IMG/VR virus record: IMGVR_UViG_3300025141_000649
Location: 1 to 25,919 of that record
Direction: 5' to 3' (one strand)
Length of the DNA stretch: 25,919 nt
From: a virus
Positions 1 to 9,767 of this stretch are shown piece by piece. Position 1 is the first letter of the stretch. The number at the start of each line of letters is the position of its first letter. Below the pieces are notes generated by a model. It did not search any database. It was not told the origin of the DNA and was given only the letters and a program-made list of their open reading frames with translations. Made by a program: the position numbers and the translations under genes.

Positions 1-2
1 CT

Positions 3-815
3 CAAAATAGCATCGAGGGGAGAATACTTGACGATACTCCAACTCTGAGGACACAACATAACTTTACTTCCGCAAAAGAATCGGGAGGGGTAATAAAAAT
101 AACAAATCCTGATGGATCTACAACAGAAATCGATATATTCCAAATATCACAAAGGAGTGCCCTTGGGCTCCCCCTTGGAACTTCGGAATTAAACAATCAG
201 AATTTCCCAGCTTTTAAGATGAAGCTCTTCGGTGTACAGATTACAGGAACAGATTTAAATTATACAGGCTCTCTTGGTAATAAAATACCCCAAGTAAATT
301 GCAAATTCACGGCAACAGCACAAGTAAAAAATATATCAGATGTGCAAAAATATGAGGATCAATTTGGATCTGCCACTTCTCCAATAGATCCAAATGGGTC
401 ATATATATCAATGAATATTCCCGATTTTCTTCTAGAAATAACAGAGGATAATACAGATTTTAATTCTGAAAATTTTGACATGGAAGTATTTATGGAACCC
501 TCTAAGGAAAATATGCCCCTTTCCTATTCTGCCATATCTGATAGGTCACCAATTGTGAACGGAATTTTGATAGATCTTCCAAGTAGGGATGATAATTATA
601 TTTCACCAACAGTGGATGATATGGAATTTTATTTTAATATCAAAGCCGATCAACGAATACCTGATATTATCATAGCTGATGCCCACACACATTTTAAATC
701 AAGAGGATTTTATAATGATGAAGCAATTGTACCAATTAGAGAAGGAACAACTTTGGAAATAGTGGATATTTATTCCAGTACTACGGACCCTAAAGACATA
801 GAGGATTGTGATTAA
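3..815 (+). CDS. Virion-type protein of unknown family, 5' end cut off by the window
   Basis: The frame is open from base 3 to the TAA at 813-815, giving 270 visible codons and no stop, so the gene begins before the window. The first in-frame ATG (219) has no ribosome binding site and about 70 codons of similar composition precede it, so I treat it as an internal Met. The protein is acidic and rich in Ile, Asn, Asp and Ser, with alternating hydrophobic stretches that suggest beta structure. I see no membrane segment and no catalytic motif. Its TAA overlaps the ATG of the next gene (TAATG), so the two are translationally coupled. With two larger structural-looking genes downstream, a tail or baseplate role is an inference from context. 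I do not recognise the family. Confidence 0.75.
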   Translation, partial: QNSIEGRILDDTPTLRTQHNFTSAKESGGVIKITNPDGSTTEIDIFQISQRSALGLPLGTSELNNQNFPAFKMKLFGVQITGTDLNYTGSLGNKIPQVNCKFTATAQVKNISDVQKYEDQFGSATSPIDPNGSYISMNIPDFLLEITEDNTDFNSENFDMEVFMEPSKENMPLSYSAISDRSPIVNGILIDLPSRDDNYISPTVDDMEFYFNIKADQRIPDIIIADAHTHFKSRGFYNDEAIVPIREGTTLEIVDIYSSTTDPKDIEDCD

Positions 816-3331
816 TGAGAAATTTATCCAGACATATTGCTGCCGCCCGGTTCGAGGCACCAAGCCTCAAGCAAGCAAAGAAAAGCATGGGCATATCTTT
901 TGAAGATATAACACTAAACAACACTGATCTTTTATTTTCGATTGGTGCCACCTTAAACTTAACTTTTCTGGCACCAAATATTCGCCCACCAAAAGACATT
1001 AATAGATTTAGCGGCACATTTATAAGAGCCGCCCTGACCAGTGATATTGACTTAATAAAGACATTAAGTGCTGCAACTGATATACGGGAATTTTCAAAGA
1101 TTATCCATTCAAACACACATAAAGTTCAGCAAATTAATATTCCTTATGATGCCCACCTCCCCAAAAGAGAGATTAATTTTAAACCTATAAGCCTTCACAA
1201 TGGAGAAAATCCAGAAAATTTGTGCATGTTCGGAATGGTTTTACAAAAAAACAACAAAACTAATAAAGAAATGTTATTATCTGATATCCTAATGCAAGTC
1301 ATAATATCAGATAATATAGTTTTGAGATCCAAAAACTTAGTAGATTTAAGAAACTTAAAATTTGATTCTTATTTAGATTTTGAAATAATTAATCAGGTAG
1401 AAAATAACAATGAAGCATATTTTTCTGATCAATTTGTTTCGCTAGACCCATCCGGGTATCTAAAGTTCATTTTTTTCTGGGATAAAATACAATTTTTGAA
1501 AGAAAAGTCAGTATTTGCAAATATTTTGAAAAATGGATCACTGGCCCAGACGCAAGAGAAGATAATTGCGGATTCTAGAATCGGCAATATTGAAATAATT
1601 CGCAAAAGAGTTAAAAAGAGCATAGATGGATTTTCTAGCTTTGATGCAAATCAGGCCAACGATATAATTATTTATTCATCCGATGATAAGTCAGGAGACT
1701 TGATACCAAATGAATCAAAGGATATCAGAACTGGCGCGACAAAAGCACAAATTAGCAGCAATAAAATAATCAAAAATTCATCAAACTATATATCCTTTTC
1801 TGTCAATGATCATTTTTGCAAAAAGATAAAAATGGGGATGTATCAGTATCATGTCAGGGTACAGGTGGAAGATGGAATGTTAAAATTCTTAATCGACTCA
1901 CTGAATATTCTAAGAGAAGTGCAGAATGTATTTGAGAGATATGAGGGTGTCTACGATAGCCCATCCTTATCCTTGAAGAAGAGGAAAAATTTAGGAATAT
2001 TAAACATATTAAGAATATTATTTTCCTTAAAGACATTTTCCGATACCCAAATAGAGAGAATGCAGCAAGAATTTCTTGCATTGTGTCGGACACCGCAAGG
2101 ATTGTCTAGGGTCATGGATTTTAATCGATCTTTGATGATAAAAATAAGTTATGCCCTCGGAAAAAGAGGTGTGACATCGACCGATAATAAAGGGAAGATA
2201 TATTCAAAAGATACAAGCAAATTGTTCTTTCTGGAAGATAGCCAAAAATTCCCAGAAATTGTTGATGTATCCAAGTTGATAAATATAGAGAGTGAATATT
2301 TTGATATAAATTCAAGACCGTCCACAGGCGCATCTACATTTTCCGTAAACGACATAGAGAAAAGGTTTTTGCAAGAGTTTAAGAAAAATATGGCTTTTGA
2401 AGGAGACTATGGTGATATTAATTTTGCAACTTTGAATAAAAACTTGAGTAATGATATGGGGGGCACCAATGAATCAGATAAAATAACTGAAAATTTGTTC
2501 AATTTTGGCACAACCTTTTTCTCCTATCTGTCTCCCGCTTCATCGATTATATTCGGTACAGAAATCAATAATCAAAAAAATCCTTCTGCCTATGTTCCCA
2601 CCACCTCACCGGCTATGGTGAGTCTCTCGCAAGAATTGACAAAATTGGGAGTGAGAATCCTAACCCCCAGAGAGGTGGGTGCTTCACGAGCCAAGAAAGA
2701 AGAAACTTTGTGCTCTGAGTCAGTGGTTGGGGATATAAGTTTAAATATTGAGAAAACATACGACAGCCAATCATATGTTCCAGCTTATACCGACCTGAAA
2801 GATTTTCATGATACGATGAGGGATTCTCAAAATTTAACATCCGGTATAATTAAATATTACAATAACTTCAATTTAAAAATTAGTGACTATGATTTGGATT
2901 CTCCAAATAATTTATTGTCTGGCACAAAGTCTAGGGCAATTAACAAAAATATTGAAGAAATGCCAAATCAAATCAGATCCCTTTTCGCCTCGAAATCTGA
3001 TGGTGTGAGGGACAAGTGGGCCTCCATGGAGAATGATTTCTTTGAAAACCCATCATCCATAAAAATGATGCAAGAAAATTATAGCAACCTAATTAGAGTA
3101 GAAGTTTTGTCTGGCTTCGAGAGGGATTTATATGGATTTGAAAGTGTCAAGATGCCGATATTCAAAAGATTGGAAATGTCAGACATGCAAGGGTTGTTAT
3201 CTGGAGAATCCCTATTTTGCAGGACCTTTATTATGGACAACAAGGTGATCGGTGTGGGACAAAAGAATGTCAAAGACAATTCAATTAAAATGTATTATAA
3301 TAAACACTTTATCATAACGAGAGGAGATTGA
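815..3331 (+). CDS. Large virion-type protein, unknown family (838 aa)
   Basis: Starts at the ATG inside TAATG at 815 and ends at TGA 3329-3331. The protein is 838 residues, rich in Asn, Ser, Ile and Lys, without signal peptide or obvious membrane segment. The first 20 residues are basic and Ala-rich, followed by mixed alpha/beta-looking sequence. The region around residues 365-430 is more helical and charged. No enzymatic motif is visible. Length, composition and tight linkage to the genes on either side point to a structural role, probably tail or baseplate, but I do not recognise the family. A 5-bp GC hairpin (852-866) in the early codons is probably incidental. Confidence 0.75.
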   Translation: MRNLSRHIAAARFEAPSLKQAKKSMGISFEDITLNNTDLLFSIGATLNLTFLAPNIRPPKDINRFSGTFIRAALTSDIDLIKTLSAATDIREFSKIIHSNTHKVQQINIPYDAHLPKREINFKPISLHNGENPENLCMFGMVLQKNNKTNKEMLLSDILMQVIISDNIVLRSKNLVDLRNLKFDSYLDFEIINQVENNNEAYFSDQFVSLDPSGYLKFIFFWDKIQFLKEKSVFANILKNGSLAQTQEKIIADSRIGNIEIIRKRVKKSIDGFSSFDANQANDIIIYSSDDKSGDLIPNESKDIRTGATKAQISSNKIIKNSSNYISFSVNDHFCKKIKMGMYQYHVRVQVEDGMLKFLIDSLNILREVQNVFERYEGVYDSPSLSLKKRKNLGILNILRILFSLKTFSDTQIERMQQEFLALCRTPQGLSRVMDFNRSLMIKISYALGKRGVTSTDNKGKIYSKDTSKLFFLEDSQKFPEIVDVSKLINIESEYFDINSRPSTGASTFSVNDIEKRFLQEFKKNMAFEGDYGDINFATLNKNLSNDMGGTNESDKITENLFNFGTTFFSYLSPASSIIFGTEINNQKNPSAYVPTTSPAMVSLSQELTKLGVRILTPREVGASRAKKEETLCSESVVGDISLNIEKTYDSQSYVPAYTDLKDFHDTMRDSQNLTSGIIKYYNNFNLKISDYDLDSPNNLLSGTKSRAINKNIEEMPNQIRSLFASKSDGVRDKWASMENDFFENPSSIKMMQENYSNLIRVEVLSGFERDLYGFESVKMPIFKRLEMSDMQGLLSGESLFCRTFIMDNKVIGVGQKNVKDNSIKMYYNKHFIITRGD

Positions 3332-3334
3332 TAA

Positions 3335-6300
3335 TTGACACCACCAAAGCCACTACCGGGATCCAGAAGCGGATCACCAGCATCAATTAATCCCACTGCA
3401 GCTAGTGGGGCTTCTAATATTAAATTACCAGATGGTATGCCCAAAACGGCTCATCGTACTACTAAATATATTAGTCCTACCTCGACATCACTGAGTAATA
3501 TATCCACTTCAGACTATTCCAGAGATCCAGACTATGATAGTGCAGGAACTAATTCATCCAGCAATTATATAATCTCTACAGAGTTTGAGACTTCGGCCGA
3601 CCCTGTCAGAAGTTCTCTGCAAAGATATTGGGTATCCAAAGGGTCCGATATCAATTTTAAAAAACTGCCACTTCCTGCAGAAATTAGCTTGAAAAGCAAA
3701 GGCAAAAAGAGGCAGGATATCCTTAATTTCGAAGATGGATTGCTATATGACGGAATCTCGGAGGAGTTTGAAATTTCAATTTCAAAATCAACCCTTGGTG
3801 GAGATCATACTGACGATGCTACATATTCCGCTGACTCAAAGCTAAAAATGTCCTCTGGCCTATTTTCTGCTATGGATGAATTATTACTTTCACAAAAATA
3901 CAGTACCATGGAGGTTTATTCACTTAATTGTAAAAAGCCAATAATATATGCCTCAGATCACAGATCCGACACTCATACAGGAACTCCACAGGTTGATATA
4001 TCATTTGTGTACAATCATGAAATGCCAAATTATGAACAACTAATCTCAGACCAATCAATCAAGGAATCTTCTTTGTTGAACTATTATAAAGATTACGAAA
4101 TAATCAAAGATTCTCAAATCGCGCAACCCGGAACGAAAAAGGTAAAATATGATTATGATGGAAAAGTTAGAGATAGAATAGTTTATGGCCAAAACACTAG
4201 ATCACGATTTGATGATGAATTGACAAAAAATTCCAATAAAAAATCCAGAACAGATACAAACATTATTGTCTCGGAATCGTCCACTTTAGACATTTCATCG
4301 AAAAATTCCGACCTCCTCTCATTACCTTTTTATATAAAAATAAACATTGGAAAATCTAAAAGACCCTCCGCGCAAGACGATTTGAGTCAAAATCTTAAAG
4401 ATATTATTATGTCAGACCAATCAGATTGCGATAAAATAATGGACTATTGCTTAAAAATGACATCTCCAGGCGCTAATCCGGAATACTTGAAGAAACGATC
4501 ATTTAATTATTCTTATTTTGAATCCGCTTATGAAAATCCAGAACAAACCAAGATCTCCTTAAACAAAACACTGGATAATGAAAGCATCCTAATGATGGAT
4601 GCCTTAGATATGTCGCAGAATTTGGGCAATGAAGATATTATTTTGAATTCGAATACGATCCCCGCCACCCTAATCGGGGAAGGTCCAATCTCGACCACCA
4701 CTGGAGACTATTATTTATCCAGAGAAATTAAGAAATTATTTGATGCTTCCGAGACTTCCAAACTTCAAATTCCATATTCCAGCCTATTGGCCGGAAAAGC
4801 CGGCTTTTATTCTACGGATGTGATATTTTACAAAATATCCAAATTTGACGAAACGGACTTAAAGACGCCCATACAGAATATCTTCATACCAAACAAAGGT
4901 GCAAGCGGACAGACATATATTGATTTTCAAGTGAAATATGGCAAGAGATACACATATAAGATATATGCATATAAATTTATATCTGGACTACAATATTCGT
5001 TATCTGTATCCAAACCATTAAACTATTCCGCCTATATAGCTGAGTTGACAGAATATTTTAATATCAAGGACACCCTCACGAAGTTCGTTGTAAAATATGA
5101 AAACAAAAATGACTTGACTGATGACGACAGATATCGCTTGGGTTCTTATAAGGAGGATAAGGAGGAAGGAGATGATTGGATATCATCGGAAACAAGCTTC
5201 GACAAAGCCTTACAAAACTTCAAAGAAAATCTTGCAGAAACTAAAGAAGATGGTAGTCGAATCAGCAACAAAGAGGAAAGTAAAAAACCAAACAGCTCTA
5301 GGGAATCAAGATCTGCACAAATGCGATTGGCACTTAAGGCCCTAATCAAATTATATCCCGACACAACAGATTCCGCTGGTATCCCACTGAGAAATATAGT
5401 GGAAAGTATTTCGGAAATTATAGGAAAAGATAGTGCAACCGGAACGACCGGTGTGTATCACACAACTGATACTGACACAACAGGTGCATCATCGACAGAT
5501 AGAGATCTGCTAACCAAGGCTAAATCATCCATAGAAGACTTTTTTAAGTCTATTCGCGATCTAATAAGTGAGCTTGAATCTAGACTCGATAATAAAAATG
5601 GGTTCGGCGACAAAAAAGATGACAGAAAAAAGAAATTGCAGGATGCGATGGACATGATAGATGCTATCTACCGTAGCGAAGATACCATGATAAATGCTAT
5701 CGCAGATGTAAAGAGGTCAAACACTGATGACACATTTGATGTAAATATGCGCACCCTAAGTACTCTCACATATCCAGTGATATATTTATCAGAAATACCT
5801 TATTTCAATGATGCAGGTGCCATTTTGGATAATCCTCCAATTTTTCCTGATATTAATTTTATTCCTTACCGTGGAAGTGATAAAAACATTTCCTTCTTTA
5901 TAAATTCGGGAATAGGAAAAATAATCGATAATCCGATTGTGTTTTCTGAAGAAGAGTCGCAATTCATCTCTCTTTTTAGGGAGTCAAAAAAGCTCAACCA
6001 AGTGGAGCCAATAACTTTCAAATCGGATGAATCAAAAAACATGGAAGCCTCTTTCGAGATATACCGACTAAAGAATCCACCATCATCCTATCTGGATTTC
6101 AGCCAGTCATTATACCAGACTCTTGCAGAGTCATTTAAAGGGGGTATCCAACATCTAGGCTCTGTATCCTTTTTGGAAAAGATAAAGCCAAATGTTACAT
6201 ATTATTATATGTTTAGACAAAAGGATTCTAGGGGAGTTATATCTAACCCCTCTACCGTATTTTCAGTTTTGATCGTAAACGAGGGCGGCATGACATTCCC

Positions 6301-6577
6301 GATAATAAAAGAATATGAGTTCCCCCCCACGGAAAAGGTATATGATCGCACCATGAAGAAATTGATAAATGTGGTACCTCCCGTATATCAAATATCACCC
6401 ACAATGCCCAATGCATCGTTTGAATATAAGTCCTGTGTCTCTGGAGATAACATATCTTATTTGATGGGCCCATCCGGGAATCAACTTTTTGGAAAAACTT
6501 TCAAAATCAGATTTACCTCAAAAAAGACAGGCAGACAGATAGATCTAAATGTCACATTCGAGGCTACAGTGGCATGA
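3335..6577 (+). CDS. Very large virion-type protein with probable fibronectin-III-like segments (1080 aa)
   Basis: The start is TTG at 3335, three bases after the previous stop; GAGGAG at 3321-3326 is well spaced for it and the next in-frame ATG is about 100 bases on. About the first 75 residues are Ser/Thr/Pro-rich and probably disordered. Two segments have the alternating strand pattern and YxYKIYAYK / YYYMFRQKDS style core strands of fibronectin type III-like domains, at roughly residues 485-560 and 900-985. Between them, about residues 600-775, lies a charged Lys/Glu/Ser-rich region with a Thr-rich linker. This looks like an extended multi-domain tail, baseplate or fibre-associated protein. 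The fold assignment is by eye. Family not recognised. Confidence 0.75.
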   Translation: MTPPKPLPGSRSGSPASINPTAASGASNIKLPDGMPKTAHRTTKYISPTSTSLSNISTSDYSRDPDYDSAGTNSSSNYIISTEFETSADPVRSSLQRYWVSKGSDINFKKLPLPAEISLKSKGKKRQDILNFEDGLLYDGISEEFEISISKSTLGGDHTDDATYSADSKLKMSSGLFSAMDELLLSQKYSTMEVYSLNCKKPIIYASDHRSDTHTGTPQVDISFVYNHEMPNYEQLISDQSIKESSLLNYYKDYEIIKDSQIAQPGTKKVKYDYDGKVRDRIVYGQNTRSRFDDELTKNSNKKSRTDTNIIVSESSTLDISSKNSDLLSLPFYIKINIGKSKRPSAQDDLSQNLKDIIMSDQSDCDKIMDYCLKMTSPGANPEYLKKRSFNYSYFESAYENPEQTKISLNKTLDNESILMMDALDMSQNLGNEDIILNSNTIPATLIGEGPISTTTGDYYLSREIKKLFDASETSKLQIPYSSLLAGKAGFYSTDVIFYKISKFDETDLKTPIQNIFIPNKGASGQTYIDFQVKYGKRYTYKIYAYKFISGLQYSLSVSKPLNYSAYIAELTEYFNIKDTLTKFVVKYENKNDLTDDDRYRLGSYKEDKEEGDDWISSETSFDKALQNFKENLAETKEDGSRISNKEESKKPNSSRESRSAQMRLALKALIKLYPDTTDSAGIPLRNIVESISEIIGKDSATGTTGVYHTTDTDTTGASSTDRDLLTKAKSSIEDFFKSIRDLISELESRLDNKNGFGDKKDDRKKKLQDAMDMIDAIYRSEDTMINAIADVKRSNTDDTFDVNMRTLSTLTYPVIYLSEIPYFNDAGAILDNPPIFPDINFIPYRGSDKNISFFINSGIGKIIDNPIVFSEEESQFISLFRESKKLNQVEPITFKSDESKNMEASFEIYRLKNPPSSYLDFSQSLYQTLAESFKGGIQHLGSVSFLEKIKPNVTYYYMFRQKDSRGVISNPSTVFSVLIVNEGGMTFPIIKEYEFPPTEKVYDRTMKKLINVVPPVYQISPTMPNASFEYKSCVSGDNISYLMGPSGNQLFGKTFKIRFTSKKTGRQIDLNVTFEATVA
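4790..4808 (+). other. Terminator-like hairpin inside a coding region
   Basis: GCCGG (4790-4794) pairs with CCGGC (4800-4804) around the loop AAAAG, and TTTT follows at 4805-4808. The shape is that of an intrinsic terminator, but it lies in frame inside the 1080-residue gene, where it encodes Ala-Gly-Lys-Ala-Gly-Phe. The hairpin is seen in the sequence; any attenuating effect is speculative. Confidence 0.3.
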
Positions 6578-6582
6578 GTATC

Positions 6583-6610
6583 AAAATAAAAGGTTTTTTA
6601 TTTTATTTTT
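6583..6610 (+). terminator. AU-only hairpin followed by a U tract, possible weak terminator
   Basis: AAAATAAAA (6583-6591) and TTTTATTTT (6596-6604) form a perfect 9-bp inverted repeat with loop GGTT, then ATTTTT. It sits six bases after the stop of the 1080-residue gene and just before a candidate late promoter, which is where a transcription boundary would be expected. With no G-C pair in the stem it would be a weak terminator at best, and the repeat may only reflect local AT richness. Confidence 0.3.
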
Positions 6611-6635
6611 AAACTATTTATTTTTGAAACTTTCG
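6611..6635 (+). promoter_or_regulatory. Candidate phage late promoter, copy 1 of AACTATTTAT
   Basis: The AACTATTTAT core is at 6612-6621 and is followed by TTTTGAAACTTTCG. Cores also occur at 14419, 21814 and 23756, and the 21814 copy matches over most of this longer stretch. It lies 36 bases upstream of the ATG at 6658, in one of the few real intergenic gaps (80 bases). The minus strand reads ATAAATAG, close to the T4 late element TATAAATA. Function is inferred from recurrence and position. Confidence 0.5.
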
Positions 6636-6657
6636 CTTTTTAAAAAGGAAAAATATA

Positions 6658-7533
6658 ATGGGTTTTTTAGACAATAGTGGCGATATTATTTTAGATGCCG
6701 TACTCACTGATTCAGGCCGCGAACGCCTAGCCAGAGGCGACGGCAGCTTTAAAGTGATGAAATTCGCACTTGGCGATGACGAGATTAATTACACAAACTA
6801 CAACAAGGCTGCAGCAAGCATCTCCAAGGACTTGGAAATCTTACAGACTCCAGTATTAGAGGCATTTACGAATAATACATCGCTGATGAAATCCAAGTTG
6901 ATCACAATCACGAGAACAGACCTTCTTTATTTGCCGGTTATTAAATTAAATGGAAATTTAGGAGTTGCAAAATATACAACAGAGGATGTTGTGCTTGTCA
7001 CTTCTGACGAAACGACAACAAATGGTATGACTATCAGCGACTATCTAAATGGCTATGATATCCTTGGTGGTAAAAATCTTCGAGCGGATCAGGGATTAGA
7101 CACCAATGCAACACCACCGACAATACAACTGAGTTCGGATTTGGTTGAAACTCAATATATAGTGGAAATGGACAATCGCCTCGGAGCACTTTATTCTTCT
7201 GATGGCACTCCCTCTCCTGTATCTTTTATCGATGACGACTCTATCGCGAGCTATTTCTTTTCCAGAGATGGTATTTATGTGAAAGATAATTTAGATACCA
7301 CAGACGATGGAGGGACCCAGCAAGTTATTCAAGGGCCTAGAGGAACATACTTGGACTTCAAAATAAGAGCCTCGCAAAATTTGAGATCTAGTACATATTT
7401 GTTCGACCTCCTTGGTTCTACATTTGTTATTGGGTCCACTACTTATAAATATATTGATACGAACATCAGAATCAGCGGTGCAACTACTGGCTATAGCCTG
7501 AGTGTTCCGGTTAGATTCATTAAACAAAACTAA
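6658..7533 (+). CDS. Virion structural protein, probably tail-associated (291 aa)
   Basis: Starts at the ATG at 6658 after AAAAAGGAA (6642-6650) and ends at TAA 7531-7533. The N-terminus has a compact motif (GDIILDAVLTDSGRERLARG) followed by FALGDDEINY. From memory, this opening is typical of a conserved structural family in uncultured marine tailed phages, though its exact place in the particle is unknown to me. The rest is Thr/Ser/Asp-rich with beta-strand periodicity and ends in SVPVRFIKQN. No signal peptide, membrane helix or enzymatic motif. It is first in a block behind a candidate late promoter, followed 15 bases later by two paralogous virion-like proteins. Confidence 0.75.
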   Translation: MGFLDNSGDIILDAVLTDSGRERLARGDGSFKVMKFALGDDEINYTNYNKAAASISKDLEILQTPVLEAFTNNTSLMKSKLITITRTDLLYLPVIKLNGNLGVAKYTTEDVVLVTSDETTTNGMTISDYLNGYDILGGKNLRADQGLDTNATPPTIQLSSDLVETQYIVEMDNRLGALYSSDGTPSPVSFIDDDSIASYFFSRDGIYVKDNLDTTDDGGTQQVIQGPRGTYLDFKIRASQNLRSSTYLFDLLGSTFVIGSTTYKYIDTNIRISGATTGYSLSVPVRFIKQN

Positions 7534-7548
7534 GAGAGATAAAAAAAC

Positions 7549-8595
7549 ATGGCAGTTACATTTAAAAATCTTGTATCCGATAGGGATGTCGCAAATACTA
7601 GAACATTATTGAACGAGGCAATCCCAATCACCGGATCTGTTGTTTCCGGGACATACAGCGATAACAACATTAAAAATTATGCTCACGGTATGTTCCAATC
7701 TGTTTACGATTATCCATACCTATCTTCTTCTGCAAACCATATTTTTGATTTGACGGCAGGATACTCAGCAGATTCTTCACTTTCTAGTTCTGCAGCTTCC
7801 CAGAATTCCAAAAAGATAAATATCTATAGCCAGATGGCACAAGTTTTAGTAGGATATGATTCAGATGGGAATATCAGGGATTTTGACAGGGATGGCTCAT
7901 TGGCCTCTGGCGATAAGTTGAAAGAATGTGTTTTCATCAATCTTGCAAGACTGCTAACGAAAGACGAAATTCAAAAGGGTTCTTTCATTTTGAGTGTTGC
8001 AACAGGCGCCGCCCCAACAGCTCCAGATTTCTCAAGCCTGTTAACCATCTCGGATTATGGAGCAAATACGACAGATGTGGGCTATAAGACCAATTCTCCA
8101 GCGGGAGACTATGCACTTCTTTATACAAGTTCTGCCACTCCTAACTCCACTTCGGGAGTAGGTTTACTGTATTATCAGGCCGGCATTGCAGTACTTACAG
8201 CCTCTGTATTCGATGGGTCCTTTGGTGCTCCCGATGCAACTTATGACACATCTTCGATAGATACCGTCTTGACTGGGGCACAAATATCTTCATCTTGTGA
8301 CGGATTCAGAAACAGAATGAATAATCTGGCATTCAACAATACAACCGAACTTAATTCTACTATTTATTTCTGCAGAGCAAATACAAGTGATTTTAATTAT
8401 AGCTCAAATCCCACTTATCTGTCTGGAAGTAAAATAAGGGTAAAAGAGCAGGAAACAGACTCTCCGATCTCTTATGTTACGACAGTTGGGCTTTATTCTG
8501 CAGACAATGAACTGTTGGCAGTTGCTAAATTATCGGAACCACTCAAGAAAGACCCCTCTAATGAATTTACCTTAAGGGTAAGGCTGGATTACTAG
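7549..8595 (+). CDS. Virion structural protein, paralog of the next gene (348 aa)
   Basis: Starts at the ATG at 7549 behind AGAGAGA. Rich in Ser, Thr, Ala, Asp and Tyr, with a beta-rich look and no membrane segment. The C-terminal 80 or so residues (FNYSSNPTYLSG, then TVGLYSADNELLAVAKL, then LKK and FTLRVRLDY) align by eye with the C-terminus of the 8613 gene. A mid-protein stretch (GLLYYQAGIAVLTAS) also matches one there (GVVLYNEGFLLLTGS). This suggests an old tandem duplication of a tail, baseplate or fibre component. A late-promoter-like string (CTATTTATTTCTG) near 8360 falls in coding sequence and I do not call it. Exact role unknown. Confidence 0.75.
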   Translation: MAVTFKNLVSDRDVANTRTLLNEAIPITGSVVSGTYSDNNIKNYAHGMFQSVYDYPYLSSSANHIFDLTAGYSADSSLSSSAASQNSKKINIYSQMAQVLVGYDSDGNIRDFDRDGSLASGDKLKECVFINLARLLTKDEIQKGSFILSVATGAAPTAPDFSSLLTISDYGANTTDVGYKTNSPAGDYALLYTSSATPNSTSGVGLLYYQAGIAVLTASVFDGSFGAPDATYDTSSIDTVLTGAQISSSCDGFRNRMNNLAFNNTTELNSTIYFCRANTSDFNYSSNPTYLSGSKIRVKEQETDSPISYVTTVGLYSADNELLAVAKLSEPLKKDPSNEFTLRVRLDY

Positions 8596-8612
8596 AATAG
8601 GAAGAAAAGAAA

Positions 8613-9767
8613 ATGTCTTTTAAAAAGTTTGAGAAAAAAGACATTCTTCGCAATGTTATTGAAACGCACCCCAAGGTTCGCTTTGATATATATGATTCTA
8701 AGTTGTATTATAACAACCGGTCTCATCTAAGTGGTGCTTTTTCGGAGAATGTGAGGAATGTCCCATCGGGATTCATATCACTTTATGAGCTAAATATTGA
8801 TAAATCATCCGGAAAAAATGATTTTATTTATCCATTTGTGAAAAAAAGCTCCGATTTAATCAAATTTAAATCAGCCACAGCAACAAGCTTTAATGCAGAT
8901 GAATACGGTACTGAACTCACAGGATCATATCCTCTATCTGCCAGTATTTCTAGATATGTCGCAACATCAAATTCTGACAGGAGGATTAATGCTCTCAACA
9001 GTGCATTGGAATATTATTCGGTATTAAACCCTGAATATAGAAACATACAGAATTACTCCACCTTCCAGACTGCCAGTATAATAGACATTCCATCTATTTT
9101 TTACGGCTCATCTATTGAGAAGGGCAGCATTGATTTGAAATTTTATGTCTCTGGTACTCTCATCGGCCATCTCCAAGATAAGAATAAAAATGGGGAATTG
9201 ATTCAGGTTGCCCCAGCAGATAGCCCTTATACAATTTCGGCCTCCGTCGCAGGTGTTGTCCTGTATAATGAGGGCTTCTTGCTCCTGACGGGATCATGGA
9301 ACTTGAGTGATTCACATACAGAAGATTATGATGGAACAGCAAAACCTCCTTCTTGGATTTATTACGCTGTCGGAGCAAATGATGGAACTGCTACAGGAAT
9401 GATACCGAGTTCCAGCTATGCAATGGAATTTAATGGGCAAAATTATGTCCCTTCTTATACAATGTTCGCCCATGCTGAAATGGGCGAATTTAACCACTCA
9501 AATAATCCAACATATATTGCCTATGGACAATCAAAGACAACATTGTCGGGTGCTTATGTCTTTGAAGAGCCATCAGATCTACTCATCCAAAATACGGTTA
9601 GTTCATCTTACGTGGACCCAACGGGATCCTTTGAAAAAGTAACTTATATTTCCAAAGTTGGAATATATGATAAAGATAAAAACCTGATTGCAATCGCAAC
9701 TCCCTCAACACCTATTAAGAAAACCCAAAATAGAAACTTAACCTTTAAACTTAAATTGGATATTTAA
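8613..9767 (+). CDS. Virion structural protein, paralog of the preceding gene (384 aa)
   Basis: Starts at the ATG at 8613 behind AGGAAG; its TAA overlaps the ATG of the resolvase gene (TAATG). The protein opens with a short charged segment, then a Tyr/Asn/Ser-rich region (PKVRFDIYDSKLYYNNRSHL) and beta-like sequence. The C-terminus (FNHSNNPTYIAYG, then SKVGIYDKDKNLIAIATPS, then PIKK and LTFKLKLDI) parallels the 7549 protein. It is longer than its paralog by an insertion before the last conserved block, with a Ser/Pro/Thr stretch. Probably a surface or tail-associated particle component. Its coupling to a Holliday-junction resolvase suggests the block is read late, as packaging starts. Confidence 0.75.
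   Translation: MSFKKFEKKDILRNVIETHPKVRFDIYDSKLYYNNRSHLSGAFSENVRNVPSGFISLYELNIDKSSGKNDFIYPFVKKSSDLIKFKSATATSFNADEYGTELTGSYPLSASISRYVATSNSDRRINALNSALEYYSVLNPEYRNIQNYSTFQTASIIDIPSIFYGSSIEKGSIDLKFYVSGTLIGHLQDKNKNGELIQVAPADSPYTISASVAGVVLYNEGFLLLTGSWNLSDSHTEDYDGTAKPPSWIYYAVGANDGTATGMIPSSSYAMEFNGQNYVPSYTMFAHAEMGEFNHSNNPTYIAYGQSKTTLSGAYVFEEPSDLLIQNTVSSSYVDPTGSFEKVTYISKVGIYDKDKNLIAIATPSTPIKKTQNRNLTFKLKLDI

Noticed and set aside
219-815. Complete 198-residue gene starting at ATG 219
   Set aside because: The same frame is open back to base 3 with similar composition and there is no ribosome binding site before 219, so the gene is a fragment of a longer one.
852-866. GAGGC-ACCAA-GCCTC hairpin at the start of the 838-residue gene
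   Set aside because: Only five pairs, no U tract, and too far from the start codon to cover the ribosome binding site.
8355-8372. CTATTTATTTCTG as a further late promoter copy
   Set aside because: Lacks the AA before CTATTTAT, lies in a codon run of a structural gene, and is 240 bases from the next start.
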